From contig JACKKJ010000001.1 of NCBI GenBank assembly GCA_024236495.1, positions 744,001 through 808,000 on the forward strand: a DNA stretch of 64,000 nucleotides, read 5' to 3'. This DNA comes from Paracoccaceae bacterium (GTDB taxonomy: Bacteria; Pseudomonadota; Alphaproteobacteria; Rhodobacterales; Rhodobacteraceae). Shown here piece after piece: positions 8,704 to 17,740 of the stretch (the stretch's first letter is position 1; each line of letters opens with the position of its first letter). Made by a program: the position numbers and the translations under genes. The notes beneath the pieces were generated by a model, which did no database searches, was not told the DNA's origin, and was given only the letters and a program-made list of their open reading frames with translations.

Positions 8704-9135
8704 ATGCCGAACGTGCCCCATACCCTTCCCGCTTTCACCGCCCAGGACGCGCTTGTCGCGATCATGGTCACCGTCTCGGTTTCCGATGAATCGATCCGAA
8801 CCTCCGAACTTGTCGCCATCGAACGCCAGGTGAACCACCTGCCGGTCTTCGCCGACTATGACATCGACACCATCAAGGAGGTCGCCCAGACCGTCTACCG
8901 GCTGATGGAGGACGACGACGGGCTTGACACCCTCTTTGCCATGGTTCGCGACGCACTGCCCGAACGGTTGTGGGAAACCGCTTATGCACTGGCCTGCGAC
9001 GTGGCCGCCGCTGACGGTTCCCTCGGCCAGGAGGAACTTCGCCTTCTGGCCGAGGTCCGCCATGAACTGAACATCGATCGGCTCCACGCGGCCGCGATCG
9101 AACGCGGCGCAAGGGCGCGGCACCTGACGCTCTGA
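8704..9135 (+). CDS. TerB-family (tellurite resistance-like) protein
   Basis: A 143-residue soluble helical protein of the TerB/DjlA-N superfamily. Two acidic motifs stand out: MVTVSVSDESIRTSELVAIE and the mirrored ALACDVAAADGSLGQEELRLL. These are the metal-binding D/E-rich helices repeated in TerB proteins. The family is linked to tellurite resistance and stress sensing, but most single-copy members in Alphaproteobacteria have no tested role. Start choice: the ATG at 8704 opens MPNVPHTLPAFTAQDA, as expected for the fold; the upstream in-frame start at 8632 adds a leader without conserved features. No other ter genes are nearby. Confidence 0.78.
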   Translation: MPNVPHTLPAFTAQDALVAIMVTVSVSDESIRTSELVAIERQVNHLPVFADYDIDTIKEVAQTVYRLMEDDDGLDTLFAMVRDALPERLWETAYALACDVAAADGSLGQEELRLLAEVRHELNIDRLHAAAIERGARARHLTL

Positions 9136-9245
9136 CTGGGACGCTCGGGCCAGTCCTGCCCGAACCATAGGTCCAGCCGCGACGCTCGATTGCTGCGCGT
9201 CATCTGCTATGCTAGCGGCGCGCGAAACGTGAACGGGGCAAGCAC

Positions 9246-10505
9246 ATGAAAGTCGTCGTGATGGGCGCCGGGGTGATCGGCGTCACCACCGCCTACTACC
9301 TTGCGAAGGCCGGGGCCGAGGTCACGGTCCTTGACCGCCAGCCCGGACCGGGGCTGGAGACAAGCTACGCGAACGCGGGGGAGCTTTCCTATGGCATGAC
9401 CTCCCCCTGGGCGGCGCCAGGCGTCCCCACCAAGGCGCTGAAGTGGCTTTTCATGAAGCGCCGGCCACTTTTCATCTGGCCGCTCATCAGCCCGCGCATG
9501 TGGAAGTGGGGCGCGCAGATGCTGATGAACTGCAACGACGACGCCTATGCGGTCAACAAGTCGCGGATGGTCCGCATCTCCAACTATTCCCGCGATGTCC
9601 TGCCCGATCTGATCGCCGAAACGGGGATCGAATACGACGGCCGCGCGCAGGGCACGCTGCAGCTATTCCGAACCGAAAAGCAGATGAAGGCGTCTAAGGC
9701 GGACCAGGCGATCCTTGCCGAATTCGACAGCCCGTTCGAGGTGCTGGACCCCGCAGGCTGCATCGCCGTGGAACCGGCGCTGGCCCATGTTCGCGACAAG
9801 TTCGTCGGCGGCCTGCGCCTGACCGCCGACCGGACCGGCGATTGCCGGATGTTCACGATGGCGCTTGCCGAAAAGACCGCGGCGCTTGGCGCCCGCTTCC
9901 ACTACGGCCAGAAGATCGAGATGATCCGGGTCGAGGGTGACAGGGTCAAGGGCGTGCGCACCGACAAGCTCGGCCTCGTGACCGCCGACGCCTATGTCTG
10001 CGCGCTGGGCAGCTACGCGCCGAACCTACTGGACCCGATCGACCTGCGCCTGCCGGTCTATCCGGTCAAGGGCTATTCCGTGACGCTGCCGGTGACGGAA
10101 GACGCCGGCGCGCCGCAATCGACGATCATGGACGAAACCCACAAGGTCGCGATCACCCGCCTTGGCGACCGCATCCGCGTGGCCGGCACGGCAGAGATCG
10201 CGGGCTATTCGAACCGGCTGGGGCCGAATGCCACGGCGACCGTTCGCCATGTGATCGGCGATCTTTTCCCGACCGGCGGCGACATCGAACGGGCCGAAGG
10301 CTGGACGGGCCTGCGCCCGATGACCCCGGACGGAACGCCGATCCTCGGTCCGACGCGCTATCCGAACCTTTTCCTGAACACCGGCCACGGCACGCTTGGC
10401 TGGACGATGGCCGCGGGCTCGGGCCGCGCCGTCGCCGACCTTGTCCTCGGCAAGGCGCCCGACATCAGCTTCGAGGGGCTGACGGCGGCGCGCTACGGGA
10501 TCTGA
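9246..10505 (+). CDS. dadA: D-amino acid dehydrogenase, small subunit-like
   Basis: A 419-residue FAD-dependent oxidoreductase that oxidises D-amino acids (classically D-alanine to pyruvate and ammonia) and passes electrons to the respiratory chain. The N-terminus has the dinucleotide-binding glycine motif VVVMGAGVIGVTTAYYLAKAG, then the DadA-specific ETSYANAGELSYGMTSPWAAPG and KALKWLF. The C-terminus has WTGLRPMTPDGTPILGPT and LFLNTGHGTLGWTMAAGSGR. Length fits DadA (about 420). No alanine racemase is beside it; the neighbour is a convergent choline-sulfatase gene seven bases away, so it is probably a stand-alone gene. Confidence 0.9.
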   Translation: MKVVVMGAGVIGVTTAYYLAKAGAEVTVLDRQPGPGLETSYANAGELSYGMTSPWAAPGVPTKALKWLFMKRRPLFIWPLISPRMWKWGAQMLMNCNDDAYAVNKSRMVRISNYSRDVLPDLIAETGIEYDGRAQGTLQLFRTEKQMKASKADQAILAEFDSPFEVLDPAGCIAVEPALAHVRDKFVGGLRLTADRTGDCRMFTMALAEKTAALGARFHYGQKIEMIRVEGDRVKGVRTDKLGLVTADAYVCALGSYAPNLLDPIDLRLPVYPVKGYSVTLPVTEDAGAPQSTIMDETHKVAITRLGDRIRVAGTAEIAGYSNRLGPNATATVRHVIGDLFPTGGDIERAEGWTGLRPMTPDGTPILGPTRYPNLFLNTGHGTLGWTMAAGSGRAVADLVLGKAPDISFEGLTAARYGI

Positions 10506-10511
10506 CCCCGG

Positions 10512-11978
10512 CTATTTGCGGACATATTTCCGGGTGCCGTCATCCTCCACGCGGTAATCCCAGGCGGTTGCATTTGCCGCCATCGCGGCGTTGACGACAG
10601 CCTTCTGCGGCAAACGCGCCCAGACCTCGGCCTCGATCGCCTCCAGATCGAAGCGCCCGCCGGTAATCACCGCGTTCAGATCTGCCTCGATCCCGGCAAC
10701 GGCGGGATCGCCCGCGCGGTTGTGCCACTCTCCGGGATCGTCTTCGATATTGAACAATTGCGGCGCCGAACGGTGGCAGTAGATGTATTTCCACGGCCCC
10801 TTCCTCACCATGAAGCTTGGCCGCATGATACCCTCTCCGTGGTATTCGCCGATGACGGGCACCTCTTCCAGCGCCTCGCCCCGCAAGGCGGGCATCAGCG
10901 ACCGCCCCTCCATCGGCCGCGCCGGTTCCTGCCCCGTCAGGTCCAAGAAGGTTGCAGGCAAGTCGAGCAGCGAGACCGGAGTCGATACATCGGCCCGCCT
11001 GCCCCCCGGCATCGCCACGATCAGCGGAATGCGCGCGGACCATTCGTAGAGGCTACGCTTCTGGATCAACCCCTTTTCGCCCAGCATTTCGCCATGGTCG
11101 GAGGTCAGGATGACGATGGTGTCATCCCTCAGCCCCTGCTCGTCCAGCACATCCATCAGTTCGCCCACCTTGTCGTCAACGTAGTGGGCAAGGGCGGCAA
11201 AGCCCCGCCGCATCGCGATCAGATGCTCGGGATCGCGGATCGACTTGCGGTCGAGCCCGTACCAGCGGATGAAGGCCCGGTCGAAATCGGAGTACTTCTC
11301 GTCCATGTCGTCGGGATAGTTCGGCAGCGGCAAATCTGCATCCTTGTACATTTCCCAATACTTGCGCGGCACGACATAGGGCGGATGCGGATTCGTGAAA
11401 CTGACCGTCAACATCCAGGGCCGGTCCTTCGGAACATGACGCAGGTACTCCAGCGACCGAAACTGGGTTTCCTCGTCATACTGCAACTCGGCCGTCCAGC
11501 CGGGCCCGATATTCCCGGCCTGGTACTGGGGCGCGAAATCGAAGGCCATCGCACCGGGATCGTCGTCGGGCAATAGCGGATAGGACCAGAGAAAGCCCGA
11601 CGGATAGATATCGGTGTTTAGCCGCCGCCGGTAACCGTGAAGCTGGTCGGCGCCGATGAAATGCATCTTTCCCGACAAGACCGTGTCATAGCCCGCATTG
11701 GTCAGATAGTGCGCGAAGGTGGGGATGAAGCTCGGATAAGGGTCGCCGTTGTCATAGCACCCCGTCGTCGAGGTCAGAAGGCCGGTCATCAGGCAGGACC
11801 TGGCTGGCACGCAGATCGGGCTTGGGGTGTAGGCGTTGGTGAAATTCACCGCACGATCCGCCAAAGCCGCGATATGATGCGTCCGGGCGCCCGGATAGCC
11901 GCAGGCCCCAAGCATGAAGGGCGTCATCTGATCGGCGATGATCAAGAGTATATTGGGCAATGAATCCCGTGTTGCCAT
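10512..11978 (-). CDS. betC: Choline-sulfatase (type I sulfatase)
   Basis: A 488-residue arylsulfatase-superfamily hydrolase, best matched to BetC, which cleaves choline-O-sulfate to choline and sulfate. The active-site signature CVPAR (Cys56-Pro58-Arg60), whose Cys is converted to formylglycine, is intact inside SPICVPARSCLMTG. Metal ligands are visible as IADQ near the N-terminus and as SDHGEMLGEKG further on, and the LSGKMHFIGADQLHGY block is characteristic of choline-sulfatases. The C-terminal part contains EVWARLPQKAVVNAAM, as in BetC. No betA, betB or betI is adjacent, so any link to glycine betaine synthesis would be at a distance. Another sulfate ester as substrate cannot be excluded. 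Confidence 0.85.
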   Translation of the reverse strand: MATRDSLPNILLIIADQMTPFMLGACGYPGARTHHIAALADRAVNFTNAYTPSPICVPARSCLMTGLLTSTTGCYDNGDPYPSFIPTFAHYLTNAGYDTVLSGKMHFIGADQLHGYRRRLNTDIYPSGFLWSYPLLPDDDPGAMAFDFAPQYQAGNIGPGWTAELQYDEETQFRSLEYLRHVPKDRPWMLTVSFTNPHPPYVVPRKYWEMYKDADLPLPNYPDDMDEKYSDFDRAFIRWYGLDRKSIRDPEHLIAMRRGFAALAHYVDDKVGELMDVLDEQGLRDDTIVILTSDHGEMLGEKGLIQKRSLYEWSARIPLIVAMPGGRRADVSTPVSLLDLPATFLDLTGQEPARPMEGRSLMPALRGEALEEVPVIGEYHGEGIMRPSFMVRKGPWKYIYCHRSAPQLFNIEDDPGEWHNRAGDPAVAGIEADLNAVITGGRFDLEAIEAEVWARLPQKAVVNAAMAANATAWDYRVEDDGTRKYVRK

Positions 11979-12076
11979 GACGGACCTCCGTTTCCGAGGG
12001 TCAAGAAGACCCGTTCAGGTGATCCTGCAATGTCATGCGGCGCCCGGCGTTTCCGTTTGCGACGGGCATCGTTGGA

Positions 12077-13543
12077 TCAGGCCGAATAAAGCGACGCCCA
12101 TCGGCCGATCAGATCGTGCTGCAGGCCGCGCGCCCGCTTGACCCAGGCCTTGCCCCCCTTGGGTCGTTCCCGTTCGCTCATGCCCAGCGCATCGCGCCGG
12201 TCCACATCGGCCGAAAAGATCGCAAAGACCATCTGGCGCCCGCCGGGCGCGGTGAAATAGCCGGTCAGCGCAGAGACGAAGTTCAGCGTTCCCGTCTTGG
12301 CATGAACCGTCGCGGGCAAGCGGACGCCGTCCTCCTCGACGCCGATCTCTTTCATCAGCGTGGCCAGCCGCGCGCCCGGTCCCAGCCGGACCAGCGCCGA
12401 CGCCATCGCCTCCGCCGAGATCCGCGACGCCCCGCCAAGCCCCGAATGGTCGACGAACCGCGCGCCCTCCACGCCCGCCCGGCCGCCCAGCCAGGCCGAC
12501 ATCTCCGGCCCCGAAACCGCGTGGCGCGTCACCCCCCGGCGCTGTGACGCCGCCATGCCGACCGTCTCTGCCGTCATGTTCGTGGAATAGCGCATCATCT
12601 GGCGCAGGATGTCGTCCAGATCGTCGCTGCCCCTTTCCGCCAGCACCCGCCCTTGGGGCGCACGCGATGCCACCTCGGGCGCCGGCAGCTTGAGGCCGGC
12701 CCCCGCCGCCAGCGTGCGAAAGACATCGCCCGCATAAAGGTCGGGGTGGCGCACCGGAAGCCAGCGGCTCCCCCCGCCCCCCAGGGCCTGCCGTGACACG
12801 CTCCAGTCCTCGAACCCGCCCTTCTCGTCATAGGCATAGACGGGCAGGTCGCGTTCCGACAGACTGACCCGCGCCACGTTCACCTGCGGTACGAACCTCC
12901 GATCCTCGGCGTTCATGCCGACCGCATAGTCCTTCCCCTGCCGCTTCCAGGTAAAGTTCACCCGGTTGAAGTTGAGGTTGAGCCCCCCGACGGCCGGGTT
13001 GTACCCTACCCATTCGGGCTGATCGCGGTCGATCTCGCGGATATAGGGCAACGCGCCGCCCCAGACGCGGAACCGCCCCTCGACCTCGCGCACGCCCTGC
13101 TTGGCCAGCGCCGCCGCAAGTTCGGCCAGCCCGTCCGTGGTCAGGGTCGGGTCGCCGCCCCCCGCCAGCACCAGATCGCCCGCGACCTTGCCGCCCTGAA
13201 CCGGCCCGGTCGCGATCACCCTGGTCGCAAAGCGGTAGCCTGCGCCAAGATGTTCAAGCGCGTAAAGCGAGGTGATGGCCTTGGCCGTGCTTGCCGGCGG
13301 CATCGGGCGCCCGGGGTCGATCGCCTCGATCATCTCGCCGGACTTCAGGTCGAATAGCGCATAGCAGGTACGCCCGCCCAGCTTCGCCTCGGCGACCAGG
13401 TCCGCGGCGCCGCCCGCCGGCACCGCCGCACGCGCCGCGGTCGCCGGCCGCGCCACCGGCCGGACCGAGGTCAGCGGCGCATCCGCCCTTCCCCGGGTCG
13501 CCAGACCCGTCAGCAATCCGCCAAGGAACAATCGCCGATCCAT
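12077..13543 (-). CDS. dacB: D-alanyl-D-alanine carboxypeptidase/endopeptidase (PBP4 type)
   Basis: A 488-residue exported class C penicillin-binding protein that trims or cleaves peptidoglycan crosslinks in the periplasm. The three serine-peptidase motifs are present: SxxK as ASTAKAITS, SxN as YSTNMTAE, and KTG as HAKTGTLNF. The N-terminus MDRRLFLGGLLTGLATRGRA looks like a twin-arginine-type or short Sec signal. The C-terminal 40 residues, ending IGRWASLYSA, are the usual Rhodobacterales extension. I prefer the ATG at 13543 with GGAGGGG upstream over a TTG two codons earlier. It is followed at the 5' side by nadD on the same strand, 67 bases apart, a likely operon. Confidence 0.92.
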   Translation of the reverse strand: MDRRLFLGGLLTGLATRGRADAPLTSVRPVARPATAARAAVPAGGAADLVAEAKLGGRTCYALFDLKSGEMIEAIDPGRPMPPASTAKAITSLYALEHLGAGYRFATRVIATGPVQGGKVAGDLVLAGGGDPTLTTDGLAELAAALAKQGVREVEGRFRVWGGALPYIREIDRDQPEWVGYNPAVGGLNLNFNRVNFTWKRQGKDYAVGMNAEDRRFVPQVNVARVSLSERDLPVYAYDEKGGFEDWSVSRQALGGGGSRWLPVRHPDLYAGDVFRTLAAGAGLKLPAPEVASRAPQGRVLAERGSDDLDDILRQMMRYSTNMTAETVGMAASQRRGVTRHAVSGPEMSAWLGGRAGVEGARFVDHSGLGGASRISAEAMASALVRLGPGARLATLMKEIGVEEDGVRLPATVHAKTGTLNFVSALTGYFTAPGGRQMVFAIFSADVDRRDALGMSERERPKGGKAWVKRARGLQHDLIGRWASLYSA

Positions 13544-13615
13544 GCGCAACTGCCCCTCCCCGGCCCTGCGCCACCCCGTCTTCCGCCCCGACTATCCGAT
13601 TGCGCGGCGCGCGGA

Positions 13616-14221
13616 TCAAGCCCCCTGCCGCCATTCCCCGCGCGCCCGGATCGCGGAGGAGGAGACATCGACCATCGGTATCTCGATGAAACACCACGCA
13701 GGCGGCGTCATTCGCGGCAAGAGGCGCGCGGCCTCGCCGGGCAGGCGAAAGCGCGCATATTCCTCCGCCGCGCGCGCACCACGCGCCGCAAGCCGCGCGC
13801 CCGGCCTTGCGAAGACACCGACCGGCACGTTGCGCATGATCCATTCCCAGTCCTGCCAGCGGTCGAACTGCACCAGGTTGTCCGCCCCCATCAGCCAGAC
13901 GAAACGCACCCCCGGGTAGATGGCCCTCAGCCGCCCGAGCGTCTGCGCGGTGTAGCGCGTGCCCAGCCGCGCCTCCAGATCGCTGATGACCACGCGCGGA
14001 TCGCCCATCACCGCACGCGCACGCGCCATACGTTCGGTCATTGGCGCGGGCTGGCGCGCCTTCAGCGGGTTGCCGGGCGACACCAGCCACCACACCCGGT
14101 CCAGCCCGAGCCGCTTGAGCGCCTCGCGGGTGATATGGGCATGGCCTTCATGCGCGGGGTCGAACGACCCGCCCAGAAGTCCCACGCTCATCCCGGCACT
14201 GGCGACGGGAAACCCCTGCAC
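13616..14221 (-). CDS. nadD: Nicotinate-nucleotide adenylyltransferase
   Basis: A 201-residue nucleotidyltransferase making nicotinate adenine dinucleotide from nicotinate mononucleotide and ATP in NAD synthesis. The phosphate-binding signature appears as GLLGGSFDPAHEGHAHI, with the two HxGH-type histidines. FVWLMGADNLVQFDRWQDWEWI is the NadD substrate loop, and VDVSSSAIRAR is the ISSTxIR-type C-terminal motif. Start is a GTG at 14221 with AAGGAA a few bases upstream; an in-frame ATG ten codons later is an alternative. It is probably co-transcribed with the carboxypeptidase gene downstream. Confidence 0.94.
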   Translation of the reverse strand: MQGFPVASAGMSVGLLGGSFDPAHEGHAHITREALKRLGLDRVWWLVSPGNPLKARQPAPMTERMARARAVMGDPRVVISDLEARLGTRYTAQTLGRLRAIYPGVRFVWLMGADNLVQFDRWQDWEWIMRNVPVGVFARPGARLAARGARAAEEYARFRLPGEAARLLPRMTPPAWCFIEIPMVDVSSSAIRARGEWRQGA

Positions 14222-14373
14222 GTCCTGTTCCTTTCCCTCACCGCCGCGATCTCGGTCTGCACGCGTTCCTTGTCGCCGCCTGCCCGCGGGCTGTCAACGC
14301 GTCTAGGGCTTGACCGGACCCGCGCACGCCTGCAACCCTGACGCGATTCGACCATCAAGGGCATGAGGCGACA

Positions 14374-15288
14374 TTGGAATTTCCGACCCGGGCTTTCGGC
14401 CGCCTCGCCTGCGCCATCCTTGCGTCCGCCTCTGCGCTGCCCGCCTCGGCGCAGACCTGGCCCGAGGTCGCCGCCATCCTGCGCGACAACTGCGTCGCCT
14501 GCCATACCGGCGACTATGCCCCCCTTGGCCTCTCGCTCGACAGTCACGCAGGGCTGGTCGCAGGCTCCTGGAACGGCCCTGTCATCGCCCCGGGCGACCC
14601 CGGAGGGAGCGAGCTCTTGCGCCGCCTGCGCGGGCAGTCCGAACCCAGGATGCCGCTCGACGGGCCACCGTTCCTCGAAGACGACCAGATCGCGCTGATC
14701 GCCGATTGGGTCGCCGCCGGGGCCCCGCATGACGAGACGACCGAGAACGCCGCGCCAGCGCCCGCCACCCCCCCCGCCGACGACGGCCGCACGACCTTTT
14801 CCGACATCGCGCCGATCCTGAAACAACGCTGCATCGTCTGCCATTCCGACAATTCGCGCTATGACGCGCCGCCCGAAGGGCTGCGCCTGACCGGCCTGCC
14901 CGAAGTGCTTGCCGGGGGCGACCGCATCGTGGTCATTCCCGGAAATCCCGAAGGGTCGGAACTCTGGCGGCGGATCACCGGGGTTGCGCATCCCCGGATG
15001 CCCTTCGACGGCCCGCCCTGGCTGCCCGACGACCAGATCGCGCGGATCCGGGCCTGGATCGCCGAAGGCGCGATGGACGACGCCGGAACCCCTGCCCCGA
15101 TCCCCGCGGGCGGGCAGGTCCGCTTCCGCGGCGTCATGACGGGCGCCGCCGAAATCGATGGCGCGGCCTTCGCGATCACCGGCGACACCCGCATCGACGA
15201 CCGGCCACCCCCCGGTGCAGCGGCCGAACTGCGCGGCCGCATCGCGCCCGACGGCACGATCGTTGCCACACGCCTGCGCGCACGCTGA
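14374..15288 (+). CDS. Exported protein with two CxxCH haem-type motifs and a C-terminal OB-like domain
   Basis: A 304-residue periplasmic protein. A signal peptide (cleavage after LPASA, before QTWPE) leads to two tandem repeats of a planctomycete-cytochrome-C-like domain. Repeat 1 has CVACH (Cys40, Cys43, His44) and EPRMPLDGPPFLEDDQI. Repeat 2 has CIVCH (Cys153, Cys156, His157) and HPRMPFDGPPWLPDDQI. The repeated Met in PRMP is a plausible sixth haem ligand. Residues about 240-304 form a small beta domain like the DUF5666 family. The TTG start has GAGG just upstream; no in-frame ATG suits the signal peptide. Gene neighbours give no partner. Electron transfer is inferred from the haem motifs only. 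Confidence 0.75.
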   Translation: MEFPTRAFGRLACAILASASALPASAQTWPEVAAILRDNCVACHTGDYAPLGLSLDSHAGLVAGSWNGPVIAPGDPGGSELLRRLRGQSEPRMPLDGPPFLEDDQIALIADWVAAGAPHDETTENAAPAPATPPADDGRTTFSDIAPILKQRCIVCHSDNSRYDAPPEGLRLTGLPEVLAGGDRIVVIPGNPEGSELWRRITGVAHPRMPFDGPPWLPDDQIARIRAWIAEGAMDDAGTPAPIPAGGQVRFRGVMTGAAEIDGAAFAITGDTRIDDRPPPGAAAELRGRIAPDGTIVATRLRAR

Positions 15289-15365
15289 CGCCCGGTCGTC
15301 GCCTGTCCGGGGCCGCCGCTCCGCCAGGGCTTGCGCGCCGCCCCGGCGCGGCTAAGCTTACCGGC

Positions 15366-15842
15366 ATGAGCCACCCCCCGTCGGACGAGATCGCGATTGA
15401 CGAGGTCGACCCGCGCGCGACGGACGCGCTGCGCTGCCTCAACGCCTACTACGACGAACTGGCCCGCCGCTTCCCCGGTGGCTTCGACGTGGCCCGTTCG
15501 CGCGATCCCGAGGCCGCCGACATGACCCCGCCAAGGGGGGTCTTCCTTGTCGCCCGTTCCGTGGACCGCCCCGTCGCCTGCGCCGGCCTCAAGGGCCACG
15601 GACGCTGGGGCGAGGTCAAGCGCGTCTGGGTTTCGCCCTCCACCCGCGGCATGGGCCTTGCCACCCGCCTGATGGCCCGGATCGAAACCGCCGCCCGTGA
15701 CCTCGGCATGACCCTCCTTCGCCTCGACACCAACTCCGCCCTGCCCGAGGCCGTAGCGATGTATCGCAAGGCCGGCTGGACCGAAATTCCGCGGTTCAAC
15801 GACGATCCCTACCCCGACGTCTTCTTCGAAAAGGGGCTGTGA
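15366..15842 (+). CDS. GNAT-family N-acetyltransferase
   Basis: A 158-residue cytosolic acetyl-CoA-dependent acetyltransferase of the GNAT fold. Motif A, the acetyl-CoA pyrophosphate loop, reads VKRVWVSPSTRGMGLATRLMARIE, matching the R/Q-x-x-G-x-G/A pattern. The later LRLDTNSALPEAVAMYRKAGW is the usual motif B, with YRKAGWTEIPRFNDDPYPDVFFEK at the C-terminus, as in small GNATs that acetylate amino acids or antibiotics. Substrate cannot be told. It is a single gene between the cytochrome-like gene and ettA, on the same strand but with separate spacing. Confidence 0.85.
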   Translation: MSHPPSDEIAIDEVDPRATDALRCLNAYYDELARRFPGGFDVARSRDPEAADMTPPRGVFLVARSVDRPVACAGLKGHGRWGEVKRVWVSPSTRGMGLATRLMARIETAARDLGMTLLRLDTNSALPEAVAMYRKAGWTEIPRFNDDPYPDVFFEKGL

Positions 15843-15944
15843 CCGGGGGCCTCGCCCGCCCGCGCCTTCCCCCTTCCCGCGATTGCCCTTCTCCCCGCCA
15901 TTGTCTAGATGGGGACCAAACCCGCATTCCAGAGGACTCGCCCC

Positions 15945-17600
15945 ATGGCCAGCTACCAGTACGTCTACCACATGGATGGCGTCTCCAAGACCTATCCCGG
16001 CGGCAAGAAATGCTTCGAGAACATCCGCCTGAACTTCCTGCCCGGCGTCAAGATCGGCGTCGTTGGTGTGAACGGCGCGGGTAAGTCGACCCTCCTGCGC
16101 ATCATGGCCGGGATCGACAAGGATTTCTCGGGCGAGGCCTGGGCGGCCAAGGGCGCGACCGTCGGCTACCTGCCGCAGGAGCCGCAGCTTGACGAAAGCC
16201 TCACCGTGCGCGGCAACGTGATGGAAGGCGTCAAGGCCAAGCAGGCCAAGCTCGACCGCTACAACGAACTGGCGATGAACTACTCCGACGAGACGGCGGA
16301 CGAGATGGCCCGCCTCCAGGACGAGATCGACGCCGAAAACCTCTGGGATCTCGACAGCCAGGTCGATGTCGCGATGGAGGCGCTGCGCTGCCCGCCCGAC
16401 GACGCCCAGGTCGACAGCCTGTCGGGCGGCGAAAAGCGCCGGGTCGCGCTTTGCAAGCTTTTGCTCGAAGCGCCCGACATGCTGCTTCTCGACGAACCGA
16501 CCAACCACCTTGACGCCGAAACCATCGCCTGGCTGCAAAAGCACCTGATCGAATACAGCGGAACCATCCTTTGCGTCACCCACGACCGCTACTTCCTTGA
16601 CGACATCACCGGCTGGATCCTCGAACTCGACCGCGGCCGGGGCATTCCCTACGAAGGCAACTATTCCGCCTGGCTCGAACAGAAGGCCAAGCGGCTGGAA
16701 CAGGAAGCGCGCGAGGACAAGGCCCGCCAGAAGGTGCTGGAGAAGGAGCTTGAGTGGATCCGCGCGGGCGCCAAGGCCCGGCAGGCCAAGCAGAAGGCGC
16801 GTATCAACGCCTACGAGGAGATGGCGTCGAAATCCGAACGCGAAAAGATCACCTCCGCCCAGATCGTCATCCCCAACGGCCCCCGCCTTGGCGGCAAGGT
16901 GATCGAGGTCGAGGGGCTGAAGAAGCACATGGGCGACAAGCAGCTGATCGAGGATCTGACCTTCGCGCTGCCGCCCGGCGGCATCGTCGGCGTGATCGGT
17001 CCGAACGGCGCCGGCAAGACCACGCTCTTCCGGATGCTTACGGGTCAGGAAAAGCCCGACGCAGGCACGGTCAGCTACGGCGACACCGTCAAGCTGTCCT
17101 ATGTGGACCAGTCGCGCGACGCGCTGGATGCGGGCAAGACCGTGTGGGAGGAGATCTCGGGCGGTGCCGAACAGATCGAGCTGGGCGACGTCACCGTCAA
17201 CTCCCGCGCCTATTGTTCGAGCTTCAACTTCAAGGGCGGCGACCAGCAGAAGAAGGTCGGCCTCCTGTCCGGCGGCGAACGCAACCGCGTCCACATGGCC
17301 AAGCTCCTGAAATCCGGCGGCAACGTGCTTCTGCTCGACGAACCGACCAACGATCTGGACGTGGAAACCCTGCAGGCGCTCGAAGCCGCGCTCGACGATT
17401 TCGCCGGCTGCGCCGTCATCATCTCCCACGACCGCTTCTTCCTCGACCGCCTCTGCACGCATATCCTGGCTTTCGAAGGCGAAGCACATGTGGAATGGTT
17501 CGAGGGCAACTTCGAGGCCTACGAGGAAGACAAGATCCGCCGCTTGGGGCCGGACAGCGTCGAGCCGAAGCGGGTGAAGTACAAGAAGTTTACGAGGTGA
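15945..17600 (+). CDS. ettA: Energy-dependent translational throttle protein EttA (ABC-F)
   Basis: A 551-residue ABC-F ATPase that binds the ribosomal E site and gates early elongation according to the ATP/ADP ratio. It has two ABC domains in one chain and no membrane segments. Domain 1 has Walker A GVNGAGKST (residues 41-49) and signature LSGGEKRRVALC; domain 2 has GPNGAGKTT and LSGGERNRVHMA. Both have LLLDEPTN. The charged linker with LEKELEWIRAGAKARQAKQKARI is the tRNA-contacting P-site motif typical of EttA, and length matches (about 555). The ATG at 15945 has AGAGGA upstream, preferred over a leader from 15909. A short perfect inverted repeat follows the stop. Confidence 0.96.
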   Translation: MASYQYVYHMDGVSKTYPGGKKCFENIRLNFLPGVKIGVVGVNGAGKSTLLRIMAGIDKDFSGEAWAAKGATVGYLPQEPQLDESLTVRGNVMEGVKAKQAKLDRYNELAMNYSDETADEMARLQDEIDAENLWDLDSQVDVAMEALRCPPDDAQVDSLSGGEKRRVALCKLLLEAPDMLLLDEPTNHLDAETIAWLQKHLIEYSGTILCVTHDRYFLDDITGWILELDRGRGIPYEGNYSAWLEQKAKRLEQEAREDKARQKVLEKELEWIRAGAKARQAKQKARINAYEEMASKSEREKITSAQIVIPNGPRLGGKVIEVEGLKKHMGDKQLIEDLTFALPPGGIVGVIGPNGAGKTTLFRMLTGQEKPDAGTVSYGDTVKLSYVDQSRDALDAGKTVWEEISGGAEQIELGDVTVNSRAYCSSFNFKGGDQQKKVGLLSGGERNRVHMAKLLKSGGNVLLLDEPTNDLDVETLQALEAALDDFAGCAVIISHDRFFLDRLCTHILAFEGEAHVEWFEGNFEAYEEDKIRRLGPDSVEPKRVKYKKFTR

Positions 17601-17620
17601 GTGAGGGGCAAGCCCCTCAC
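17601..17620. terminator. Inverted repeat after ettA
   Basis: GTGAGGGGC and GCCCCTCAC form a perfect nine-base stem with two bases between, starting directly after the ettA stop codon. No T-run follows, so it may be a 3'-end stabilising hairpin rather than a classic intrinsic terminator. Confidence 0.5.
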
Positions 17621-17740
17621 CCCACCGCTTGGCTCTGAGCAAAGGATTGCCGCTGAACGGTCCCTGCGACTAGTCCTCGACAATGAATGCGACAGATTGC
17701 CGCCGACGAACCGACAAGATGATGCGGCACGCGAATTAGC

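Noticed and set aside
14859..17642. Very long open minus-strand frame (927 codons) across ettA and the cytochrome-like gene
   Set aside because: It is antisense to ettA and other well-supported genes, has low-complexity composition typical of high-GC shadow frames, and no recognisable domains.
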